DNA from: Nitrospirota bacterium
GTDB taxonomy: Bacteria > Nitrospirota > Thermodesulfovibrionia > Thermodesulfovibrionales > SM23-35
Direction: 5' to 3'
Assembly: GCA_029883145.1 (NCBI GenBank)
Contig: JAOUJR010000125.1
Span: 1-5,721 of the forward strand
DNA length: 5,721 nucleotides
Below, piece after piece: positions 1 to 5,496 of this stretch (positions within the stretch are counted from its first letter, which is position 1; each line of letters begins with the position of its first letter). The position numbers and the translations under genes are program-made. The notes below the pieces were generated by a model. That model had not been told where the DNA came from. It did no database searches and saw only the letters and a program-made list of their open reading frames with translations.

Positions 1-396
1 ATAGAAGCCATCGCGTGTATGTTCGGATTTTTCTGGGTTTTATATAATGGCGGATGGACTTGGGGAACGATGCTTTCTCCATCTGACATCCTCTACATTC
101 AAGCAACAACAGCGTGTCTTTCCGCTATAATAGTGACACAGGTTGCAAATGTCTTTGTATGCAGGTCTTCCAGGGAATCTGTTTTTCACATTGGCATCTT
201 TTCAAACAAGTTAATCTTTGCAGGTATCGCATTCGAAATTCTCCTGCAATTATTTATCGTTTATCATTCCGCTGGCAACAAAATATTCTCAACCTATCCT
301 ATCCAATTAAATACCTGGCTCGTGCTTATACCCTTTGCATTTTTACTCTTTTTTGCAGAGGAAATGAGAAAGCGGATAGTTCGGGCTTCACCTTAG
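1..396 (+). CDS. P-type cation-transporting ATPase, C-terminal fragment (5' end outside window)
   Basis: The frame is open from the first base and ends at TAG 394-396, giving 131 residues of the membrane C-terminus of a P-type ATPase (Cation_ATPase_C region). These pumps use ATP hydrolysis, through a phospho-aspartate, to move cations across the cytoplasmic membrane. The catalytic DKTG, nucleotide-binding and ion-binding helices would lie left of the window. Visible hallmarks are QATTAC (residues 34-39), QVANVFVCRS (47-56, typical of the M8/M9 loop), GIFSNK (65-70) and a terminal EEMRKR (120-125). Hydrophobic helices lie near 1-14, 37-53, 70-88 and 105-119, fitting M7-M10. The CRS/FSN pattern is that of type II (Ca2+/PacL-like) pumps, but the ion cannot be read from this part. 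The gene converges on the VKOR-like gene with a 9-bp overlap. The internal ATG at 19 is not its start. Confidence 0.9.
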   Translation: MEAIACMFGFFWVLYNGGWTWGTMLSPSDILYIQATTACLSAIIVTQVANVFVCRSSRESVFHIGIFSNKLIFAGIAFEILLQLFIVYHSAGNKIFSTYPIQLNTWLVLIPFAFLLFFAEEMRKRIVRASP

Positions 397-1311
397 ACTT
401 TCAAAGGTTTTTAAGATATCAGCATAACCTTTGAAGGTTTCTTTTTTATTACCTTTGAATATCACACATGTAGGCGTTGCATTGATTTTGTCTTCCTTAA
501 TAAAACTACTGTATATATTAAGAGTAGTCGTCACATCAAATGGTTTAAGTCTAATCTTCTTATTCTTCAGGAATTCTTCTAATTTCTCCTGTTCGGTTAT
601 CTTATTCTTTGCAGCTTCAAAAAGGACAGTTCTTACACGAAGCACATGATTGATTTCTTTTTTTTCTTTTAAACTGTAAAGAAAAAATCTCGAATAGAGT
701 TTGGTATGGGTATGAACTGGTGTATCAATAAATATAATATTTATAATATCTTTTTTCAGCAAATCTTTAATGAGGGGTTCTAATTTGGGTTCCAATGCCC
801 TGCAAGGACCACAGAAATAGTCAGTGTATAATCGTATTTCTATCTTGCCATTACCAAAGGAAGGTAAAACAATTTCATCTGCATACACCGGAGTAACCAT
901 CCCTTTAAATAACACTACAAACAGAATGAAACCAGTAATTATAGAAATGCCTATAATAGCTTTTTTAGAATATTTAAAGTTCAATATAAATAAAAAAACA
1001 ACAACAGCACCAAATCCAAGACAATAGTAACAGTATTCACCGCTCACTATCTGAAACCCGATAAGGTATATTTCAGCCCCAATACCTAAAGAGAGCAATG
1101 ATAAGATAATTAATTCTCTTTTAAGAAAATTGAAAGCAATAAGCATCCCCATATAAAAGAGTCCGAGATATTTCAGTTCTATGCCGAAAATAGTCCCCTT
1201 CAGGTATGCACAAGATTCTTCACATACACTGTAATACACAATAATACCTATCCCAATAAGCAGGAGAATGAAATTTATCCAGCGCTTCTTAGAATTCTTC
1301 AGCCCCTTCAA
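388..1311 (-). CDS. VKOR-like membrane thiol oxidase fused to a periplasmic thioredoxin-fold (DsbA-like) domain
   Basis: This 307-residue protein joins a five-helix vitamin K epoxide reductase-like domain to a thioredoxin-fold domain. Helices lie near 11-29, 48-63, 67-88, 98-112 and 117-138. A basic N-terminus (KNSKKR) places it inside, so both VKOR cysteine pairs and the C-terminal domain face the periplasm. Visible cysteines are C30/C34 in the first loop (CEESC), C94/C97 (CYYC, the quinone-proximal CxxC) and C167/C170 (CGPC, the thioredoxin pair). ATPT at 278-281 supplies the cis-proline (P280), and the helical stretch 175-275 resembles the DsbA insertion. In known bacterial VKORs the thioredoxin partner oxidises secreted proteins, and electrons pass through the VKOR cysteines to a quinone, replacing DsbB/DsbA. 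The start is TTG, chosen because AAGGAGG lies 7 nt upstream. It follows the UbiA-like gene by 43 bp. The start annotation is good; quinone use is inferred. Confidence 0.9.
   Translation of the reverse strand: MKGLKNSKKRWINFILLLIGIGIIVYYSVCEESCAYLKGTIFGIELKYLGLFYMGMLIAFNFLKRELIILSLLSLGIGAEIYLIGFQIVSGEYCYYCLGFGAVVVFLFILNFKYSKKAIIGISIITGFILFVVLFKGMVTPVYADEIVLPSFGNGKIEIRLYTDYFCGPCRALEPKLEPLIKDLLKKDIINIIFIDTPVHTHTKLYSRFFLYSLKEKKEINHVLRVRTVLFEAAKNKITEQEKLEEFLKNKKIRLKPFDVTTTLNIYSSFIKEDKINATPTCVIFKGNKKETFKGYADILKTFESLR
397..447 (+). terminator. Rho-independent terminator for the P-type ATPase gene
   Basis: A perfect 10-bp inverted repeat, TTCAAAGGTT (400-409) and AACCTTTGAA (426-435), extends to about 13 bp with 397-399/436-438 (one G-U pair). 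It has a 16-nt loop and is followed on the + strand by a T-rich run (438-449, including six consecutive T). It begins right after the ATPase TAG. It lies wholly within the 3' coding end of the convergent VKOR-like gene. On the minus strand no U tract follows the stem, so it should act in one direction only. Confidence 0.75.
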
Positions 1312-1318
1312 GGTGTTG

Positions 1319-1325
1319 CCTCCTT
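1319..1325 (-). promoter_or_regulatory. Strong Shine-Dalgarno fixing the TTG start of the VKOR-like gene
   Basis: Read on the minus strand this is AAGGAGG, with 7 nt to the TTG at 1311-1309. No in-frame ATG is nearby in the early codons, so this site decides the start. An imperfect palindrome, ACAAT-AG-ATTGT (1330-1341), lies just upstream and could form a small hairpin or operator. Confidence 0.85.
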
Positions 1326-1354
1326 CACCACAATAGATTGTCTCTCTTTCACGT

Positions 1355-2263
1355 TTAAAAGAAATAGTCCAACAGTGTAGAAATAAAGACTGCCATGCTT
1401 ATATACCCGTTCATATTGAAAAATGCCATATCAAGCTTGCTCAAATCATTTTCCTTAACAAGGGAATGTTCATAGATGAATAACCCTGCAATGACGATCA
1501 TTCCTATCCAGTAAAATATTCCAAGTTTAAACAGGATACCCGAAAATACAAGCATAAAAAATGACGTCAGATGGAATAACCTCGAAAGGATAAGTGCCCT
1601 TTTAATGCCGAATCTTTTTGGTATTGAGTAAAGGCCATGGGATTTATCAAAATCTATGTCCTGTAAGGCATAGAGCGTATCAAAACCCGCAAGCCAGAAT
1701 ACAACAGCAATCCCTATTGGGATTATCTCTATATCAAGCGTACCTCTTATAGCTATCCATGCTCCGAGAGGTGCGGCAGAGAGTGCCAATCCCAGGACAA
1801 AATGATAAGCCCAGGTAAACCTTTTTGTGTAGGAATAAATAAAAAGCACAGCAAGAGCAATTGGTGAAAGTTTAAAACACAACGGGTTTAACATATATGC
1901 AGCAAAAACAAATATGGCAAAGGCAACTGCTGTAAATAAAACTGCCTCAGATAATTTAATAACCCCTCTTGGGAGTTCTCTGTTACTGGTTCTTGGATTT
2001 GCCTTATCAATCTTTCTGTCAATGATCCTGTTAAGCCCCATTGCACCTGACCTTGCTCCTGCCATTGCAATAGTAATCCATGCCATCTCTCTCAGTGAAG
2101 GAATTCCTCCTGCAGCGATAACTGCTCCGGTAAATGCAAAGGGAAGAGCAAAAATAGAGTGTGAAAATCTGATCATCCTCAGGTAAAAAACTATCTTTTC
2201 AGCAACGAGGGCTATAATACTCCCATCAAACTTAAAGAATGGCATATCTTTCTTACTCAGCAT
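1355..2263 (-). CDS. mqnP: UbiA-family polyprenyltransferase, MqnP-like (menaquinone biosynthesis)
   Basis: This is a 302-residue integral membrane prenyltransferase. UbiA enzymes attach a polyprenyl chain from its diphosphate to an aromatic acceptor, using two Mg2+-binding aspartate motifs. The first is NRIIDRKID (78-86, with N78, D82, D86) followed by NPRTSNRELPRG. The second is D195-x6-D202-x3-D206 within a GFDTLYALQD stretch. YSYTKR (143-148), ALPFAF (39-44) and the ARSGAMGLNR context match the subgroup often labelled putative 4-hydroxybenzoate polyprenyltransferase, which includes MqnP of the futalosine menaquinone route. Eight or so hydrophobic helices follow, as expected. About 20 residues precede the usual family N-terminus (near FYLRMIRFSHSIF). 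M1 has no clear Shine-Dalgarno, so M7 (2245) or a later start is possible. It starts 14 bp after hisB and precedes the VKOR-like gene. UbiA family is certain; menaquinone rather than ubiquinone is inferred. Confidence 0.85.
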   Translation of the reverse strand: MLSKKDMPFFKFDGSIIALVAEKIVFYLRMIRFSHSIFALPFAFTGAVIAAGGIPSLREMAWITIAMAGARSGAMGLNRIIDRKIDKANPRTSNRELPRGVIKLSEAVLFTAVAFAIFVFAAYMLNPLCFKLSPIALAVLFIYSYTKRFTWAYHFVLGLALSAAPLGAWIAIRGTLDIEIIPIGIAVVFWLAGFDTLYALQDIDFDKSHGLYSIPKRFGIKRALILSRLFHLTSFFMLVFSGILFKLGIFYWIGMIVIAGLFIYEHSLVKENDLSKLDMAFFNMNGYISMAVFISTLLDYFF

Positions 2264-2277
2264 TTACATCATCTGTC

Positions 2278-2865
2278 CTATAATTTCCCTTTTGTTGACG
2301 GAACTCCCCTCATCCTCTGATCAATAGAAACTGCATTCCTCAGTGCCCTCCCTAATGCTTTGAATATCGCCTCAATCATATGATGTGAGTTCCTGCCATA
2401 AAGGACAGAGACATGGAGAGTTATACCACTGTGACTTATAAAGGCCTGTAGAAAATCTTCAATTAAATCTATATCAAAATCCTTAATCTTGCTTCTCTTC
2501 GGAAATTCAACCTTATACACAAGATATGGCCTTCCACTAATATCGAGCGAGACCGATGCAAGTGCCTCATCCATCGGTACAGAAGCCTGTCCATACCTTG
2601 ATATCCCTTTCATATTACCAAGTGCTTGCTTTACCGCTTTACCGAGAACAATACCGATATCCTCAACAGTATGGTGGAAATCTATATCAATGTCACCTTT
2701 TGCCTTCAGTTTCATGTCAAAAATCCCATGCTTGCACATCAAAGAAAGCATATGATCAAGAAAGGGGATAGAGGTGTCTATGGCGTACTTTCCTTCGCCA
2801 TCAAGACTGATTGTTATTCGTATATCAGTCTCTTTTGTTTTCCTGTCAATCTTTGCTGTTCTCAT
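2278..2865 (-). CDS. hisB: Imidazoleglycerol-phosphate dehydratase
   Basis: This 195-residue cytoplasmic enzyme has the usual length of monofunctional HisB. It removes water from imidazole-glycerol phosphate to give imidazole-acetol phosphate, the substrate of HisC. Diagnostic metal-binding motifs are all present: DHML (37-40), HHTVED (64-69), PMDEAL (97-102) and [10 protein letters not shown] (161-170). The C-terminus GVPSTKGKL (187-195) is a family signature. There is no N-terminal HAD-type histidinol phosphatase domain, so that step must be done elsewhere. The start is the second of two nearby ATGs (2865): it is in frame and has GGGAGG 6 nt upstream. The other ATG (2869) is out of frame. 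It lies 14 bp downstream of hisC and 14 bp upstream of the UbiA-like gene, so translation is probably coupled along one mRNA. Confidence 0.97.
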   Translation of the reverse strand: MRTAKIDRKTKETDIRITISLDGEGKYAIDTSIPFLDHMLSLMCKHGIFDMKLKAKGDIDIDFHHTVEDIGIVLGKAVKQALGNMKGISRYGQASVPMDEALASVSLDISGRPYLVYKVEFPKRSKIKDFDIDLIEDFLQAFISHSGITLHVSVLYGRNSHHMIEAIFKALGRALRNAVSIDQRMRGVPSTKGKL

Positions 2866-2871
2866 TCATTG

Positions 2872-2877
2872 CCTCCC
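2872..2877 (-). promoter_or_regulatory. Shine-Dalgarno of hisB
   Basis: GGGAGG on the minus strand, within the 14-bp gap after the hisC stop, lies 6 nt before the ATG at 2865. It selects that ATG over the out-of-frame ATG at 2869-2867. Confidence 0.8.
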
Positions 2878-2879
2878 TA

Positions 2880-3929
2880 TCAACTTTTTGAAATACTGAG
2901 AATTTCTTTCAACGTATTAAGAAAAATCCTATTCTCCTCTGGTGTTCCTACCGTCACCCTTAAACAACCATCAACAACGCCTTTCATATTTCTTACAAGT
3001 ACACTTTTCTTTAAGAGTCTTTTGTATACCGTGTCAGTATCTTTGACTCTGAATAATATGAAATTCGCTTCTGAGGGATAGGGTTTTATACCGTTAATCT
3101 TTTCCAGTCCACTAAGAAGCTTCTCCCGCTCAGAGATGATTAATTTTATGCATGATTGCATAGCCTTTCTGTTTTTCAATAACTCAGTAGCAACTGTCTG
3201 TGAAAGGGAATTGAGATTAAATGGAAGCCTGACTTTATTCACCTCATTGATAATCTCCTCATCAGCGATCAGAAATCCAACTCTCAATCCTGCAAGCCCG
3301 ATTTTGCTCAGTGTTCTCATAATCACAAGGTTTTTATAGTCCTTCAGCAAAGGGAGAAATCCCTTCCTGCTCGAAAATGGCTGGTATGCCTCATCAACCA
3401 CTACTACAGATAGTGATAAAGTTGATTCGATTATTTTTAAAATCTTCGCTGAGGAAAAACAGTTTCCAGTAGGGTTATTCGGGGAACTTAAAAAGATTAC
3501 CTTAGGTTTTTGCCTTTTTATTGCCTCAAGAATTCTTTTAAGGTCAAGGTCAAACTCTTTATTGAGGGGTATTCCTATCTTCTTTTCACCAATTGCCTGA
3601 GCAATAATTCCATACATTGAGAAAGTCGGTACCGGATAAAGCACCGGGCCGCCAAAGGTTGTTATGAGATAATAAATCAGTTCATCCGACCCATTTCCCT
3701 GGAGTATATTTTGTGGCTTTACACCAAAATCTCTTGAAATAAGTCTTTTGAGAGCCTTTGCCTCTGGATCAGGGTATCTATTCGTTTTAATAGATTTCAA
3801 TGCGTTTAACCCTTCAGGAAATCCGTAAGGGCTCTCATTTGCATCAAGTTTTACCTTGCATGGAATCTCCTTTGCCTCATAGGCTTTAAGAGAACATATA
3901 GTAGGTCTTATAAATTTCTTAATATCCAT
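2880..3929 (-). CDS. hisC: Histidinol-phosphate aminotransferase
   Basis: This 349-residue cytoplasmic, PLP-dependent fold-type I aminotransferase converts imidazole-acetol phosphate plus glutamate to L-histidinol phosphate. Visible motifs, in order, are KLDANESPYGFP (27-38), RYPDP (51-55), GNGSDELI (78-85), SSPNNPTG (148-155) and DEAY (179-182). TLSK follows with the PLP Schiff-base lysine K209, then GLAGLRVGF (211-219) and LRVTVGTPEEN (323-333, with substrate-carboxylate arginine R324). Length and N-terminus (FIRPTICSLKAYE) match HisC, so the ATG at 3929 is well placed. It has no Shine-Dalgarno, and an extended -10 lies 9 bp upstream, suggesting a leaderless message. It heads the leftward cluster hisC-hisB-UbiA-VKOR. 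Other his genes are absent here, so the pathway is split in this genome. A broader aromatic-aminotransferase activity cannot be excluded, but hisB next door makes HisC the sensible call. Confidence 0.95.
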   Translation of the reverse strand: MDIKKFIRPTICSLKAYEAKEIPCKVKLDANESPYGFPEGLNALKSIKTNRYPDPEAKALKRLISRDFGVKPQNILQGNGSDELIYYLITTFGGPVLYPVPTFSMYGIIAQAIGEKKIGIPLNKEFDLDLKRILEAIKRQKPKVIFLSSPNNPTGNCFSSAKILKIIESTLSLSVVVVDEAYQPFSSRKGFLPLLKDYKNLVIMRTLSKIGLAGLRVGFLIADEEIINEVNKVRLPFNLNSLSQTVATELLKNRKAMQSCIKLIISEREKLLSGLEKINGIKPYPSEANFILFRVKDTDTVYKRLLKKSVLVRNMKGVVDGCLRVTVGTPEENRIFLNTLKEILSISKS

Positions 3930-3938
3930 AGAGCATTA

Positions 3939-3947
3939 ATTATACCA
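3939..3947 (-). promoter_or_regulatory. Extended -10 promoter of the hisC cluster
   Basis: On the minus strand this reads TGGTATAAT, a perfect TATAAT (3944-3939) with an extended TGn. No good -35 is seen at 16-18 bp, which extended -10 promoters can tolerate. Only 9 nt separate it from the hisC ATG, so transcription should start about 2-4 nt before the codon. A TCAAT-G-ATTGA palindrome (3990-4000) sits about 50 bp upstream and could be a regulator site. Confidence 0.6.
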
Positions 3948-3967
3948 CAACTTTATGAACCTTACCC

Positions 3968-4102
3968 TTAATAAGTAAGCATCTCCAACTCAATGATTGA
4001 ATAGAAGGGCTTGCTCTCTATTGTGTTTATAATGCCTGAAGAATGCGGAAGGGGCATCAAACAGAAGCAATCTTTCACGTCCAAAGAGGAAAAACTCGCC
4101 TT
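3968..4102 (-). other. In-frame open extension after the GHKL gene stop codon
   Basis: Directly after the TAA of the GHKL-type gene (4105-4103), the same frame stays open for 44 codons to a TAA at 3970-3968. It ends in a protein-like peptide (KPFYSIIELEMLTY). An internal ATG (4057) would give 29 residues, but no ribosome site precedes it. The rest of the 173-bp gap before hisC holds the hisC promoter. I see no clear terminator for the GHKL gene here. It may be a chance open stretch, a former C-terminus cut off by a stop mutation, or rarely a read-through product. Confidence 0.25.
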
Positions 4103-5419
4103 TTAAACAGTAACTTTTTTCACCATATCAGAAAGTGGTGGTATTTGCTTGAATTCATCAGAGAGTTCTTCAGATATTATAAAAGGTATTACTCCCAGCT
4201 TCACAGCGCTTTCCATGTCTTCTTCGCCGGTAGCCCGTGCTATAAGATGCTTTTTGTCTTCCAGGCCGAGGGCCTCCAGAATGGCTTCAAGCATTCCTTT
4301 GGGAAATGCATAAACGAAAAGATGGCCTTCAAATATGCTGAATATGGGTCTGAATTCCATGACAACTCCAGTGCCAAGCGTTCTTTTTGTAAGCATCTTT
4401 GAATCGATGAGTTTCTTTGTTAGCTTTTTCCTTGCATTCCCTGATGCACTGAATATCTTTGCGGCTTCTTCAAAAAGCTTGGGCACAGAATAGGTCATTA
4501 GAGTTCTGGATACATCGAGCCTGAACCACCAGAGGTCGTAGCTCAGAAGGGACCTGCGCCTAGCGACATCGCTCAAATCTCCCACAAACATGTTTCGTAT
4601 ATACAAGAGGTTGGGATAATCGTAGATAGCCGATGGCTTCTCATATGCACACTCCTCCGAAGTTGAGTAAATCTCGGCAATCTTTTTGCCCACCAAGTCC
4701 CTGTTGCAAAAAGAGACCATCCTGTTCAACACGTCATCGTCAATACTGAAACCATGGAGCAGTATCTCAGTGCCCCCTACCTCCTTATTAGCCTTGCCCA
4801 TCAGCACAAATATGCGCGGATTATCTGAACCCTTCGGGATCGCAACGAACTTAAAGACATGATGCCTCGCGAAAACATAAAGGGGAACATCACTGAATGC
4901 AAAGTAAGCAGATGCAAGCTTTAACCCTTCGCCGTAATAGCCGCGCATCCAGCACTCTTTGTCAGTTCCCCCTATGGACAGAGCCTCAACCTTTAGCCCC
5001 CTACCACTGTCAATAATCCATGTACCTATGCTATCTTTTTTAATATTAACTTCAGGTTTTCCAGTAATAAGCTCAATTTCATCCAAAGCATTTTGAATCA
5101 GCTCTCTGAATGATTTGAATGCATCAAATCCTCGCCTTTCAATATAATCTTTTGTAATGCCCAATGGAACAACCGCATCGTACCGGTCTATTAACCCCTT
5201 CAGCTCTGCTGATTCTCTTACTGCCTCCTGCGCTGACAGTTCATCAACCTTTTTCAAGCTATCTATGGATAACACGGAGGCACGCATGACAGAAGGAATT
5301 TCGTATTCTGCGTAAACCCCGTTAGAAAGCTCGGGTGGAGCTTCAAACCCAGCTTTGTATTTTTTACCCCGCCCTTTGTGCGGGTCTTTCTTTCTAACGG
5401 GGGAACTATCCTTCATCAT
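4103..5419 (-). CDS. Uncharacterised GHKL-fold (gyrase/Hsp90/histidine kinase/MutL-type) ATPase
   Basis: This protein of up to 438 residues has no signal peptide or membrane helix, so it is probably cytoplasmic. A basic, likely disordered N-terminus (1-25, rich in K/R) leads to a region I cannot assign (30-95). ATP-site boxes follow in the GHKL order: N box ELIQNALDE (106-114, candidate catalytic E106 and Mg-binding N110), G1 box DSGRG (137-141), lid GYYGEGLK (160-167) and GGTEILLHG (215-223). Residues 240-360 contain LLYIRNMFVGDL and SYDLWWFRLDVSR, which may be a transducer-like domain; 364-438 is mixed alpha/beta. There is no TOPRIM, DHp, response-regulator or Hsp90 C-terminal signature, so it is not a standard gyrase, histidine kinase, MutL or HtpG. 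It lies upstream of hisC on the same strand with a 173-bp gap and its own promoter. ATP binding is well supported; partner and role are unknown. Confidence 0.8.
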   Translation of the reverse strand: MMKDSSPVRKKDPHKGRGKKYKAGFEAPPELSNGVYAEYEIPSVMRASVLSIDSLKKVDELSAQEAVRESAELKGLIDRYDAVVPLGITKDYIERRGFDAFKSFRELIQNALDEIELITGKPEVNIKKDSIGTWIIDSGRGLKVEALSIGGTDKECWMRGYYGEGLKLASAYFAFSDVPLYVFARHHVFKFVAIPKGSDNPRIFVLMGKANKEVGGTEILLHGFSIDDDVLNRMVSFCNRDLVGKKIAEIYSTSEECAYEKPSAIYDYPNLLYIRNMFVGDLSDVARRRSLLSYDLWWFRLDVSRTLMTYSVPKLFEEAAKIFSASGNARKKLTKKLIDSKMLTKRTLGTGVVMEFRPIFSIFEGHLFVYAFPKGMLEAILEALGLEDKKHLIARATGEEDMESAVKLGVIPFIISEELSDEFKQIPPLSDMVKKVTV

Positions 5420-5423
5420 AAAA

Positions 5424-5428
5424 TCACC
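5424..5428 (-). promoter_or_regulatory. Probable Shine-Dalgarno of the GHKL-type gene
   Basis: GGTGA on the minus strand lies 4 nt before the first ATG (5419) and 7 nt before the second (5416). The second spacing is closer to ideal, so the protein may start at M2 (437 residues). An in-frame TAA seven codons upstream of M1 excludes a longer form. Confidence 0.5.
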
Positions 5429-5452
5429 ATCTTCTTCAGGTTAAATACTTAT

Positions 5453-5496
5453 CCTGAGGTAGTATATCATGCAGCGTTAGTAAAAATGTCCTCAGG
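5453..5496. repeat. Paired CCTNAGG palindromes flanking the GHKL promoter
   Basis: CCTGAGG (5453-5459) and CCTCAGG (5490-5496) are exact reverse complements. Each is also a palindrome around its middle base. Their centres are 37 bp apart, on either side of the -10. A third, partial copy (TCAGG, 5436-5440) can pair with CCTGA at 5453-5457 in the leader RNA. They could be operator half-sites or a small hairpin. One further CCTCAGG lies inside the UbiA-like gene (2177-2183), so chance is possible. Confidence 0.3.
5461..5469 (-). promoter_or_regulatory. Extended -10 promoter of the GHKL-type gene
   Basis: TGATATACT on the minus strand is a TGn plus a five-of-six match to TATAAT. The -35 region is poor (AGGACA at about 20 bp). 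The start of transcription would fall near 5453-5455, giving a 5' leader of about 35 nt. It is flanked by CCTNAGG sites at 5453-5459 and 5490-5496. Confidence 0.45.

Noticed and set aside
114..434. + strand 106-codon frame overlapping the ATPase end.
   Set aside because: It is out of frame with the clear P-type ATPase C-terminus, and its translation shows no family motif.
1888..2186. Small open frames on both strands within the UbiA-like gene.
   Set aside because: They lie in alternative frames of a complete membrane prenyltransferase and lack start signals.
2489..3339. Several + strand open frames opposite hisB and hisC.
   Set aside because: They are antisense shadows of two genes with complete family signatures.
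3990..4020. ATAGA/TCTAT and TCAAT-G-ATTGA repeats considered as a terminator for the GHKL gene.
   Set aside because: Stems are 5 bp and A+T-rich without a U tract. The second was kept only as a possible operator near the hisC promoter.
4043..4402. + strand open frame of 119 codons opposite the GHKL gene.
   Set aside because: It is antisense to a well-supported coding region, has no ribosome site and no recognisable protein features.
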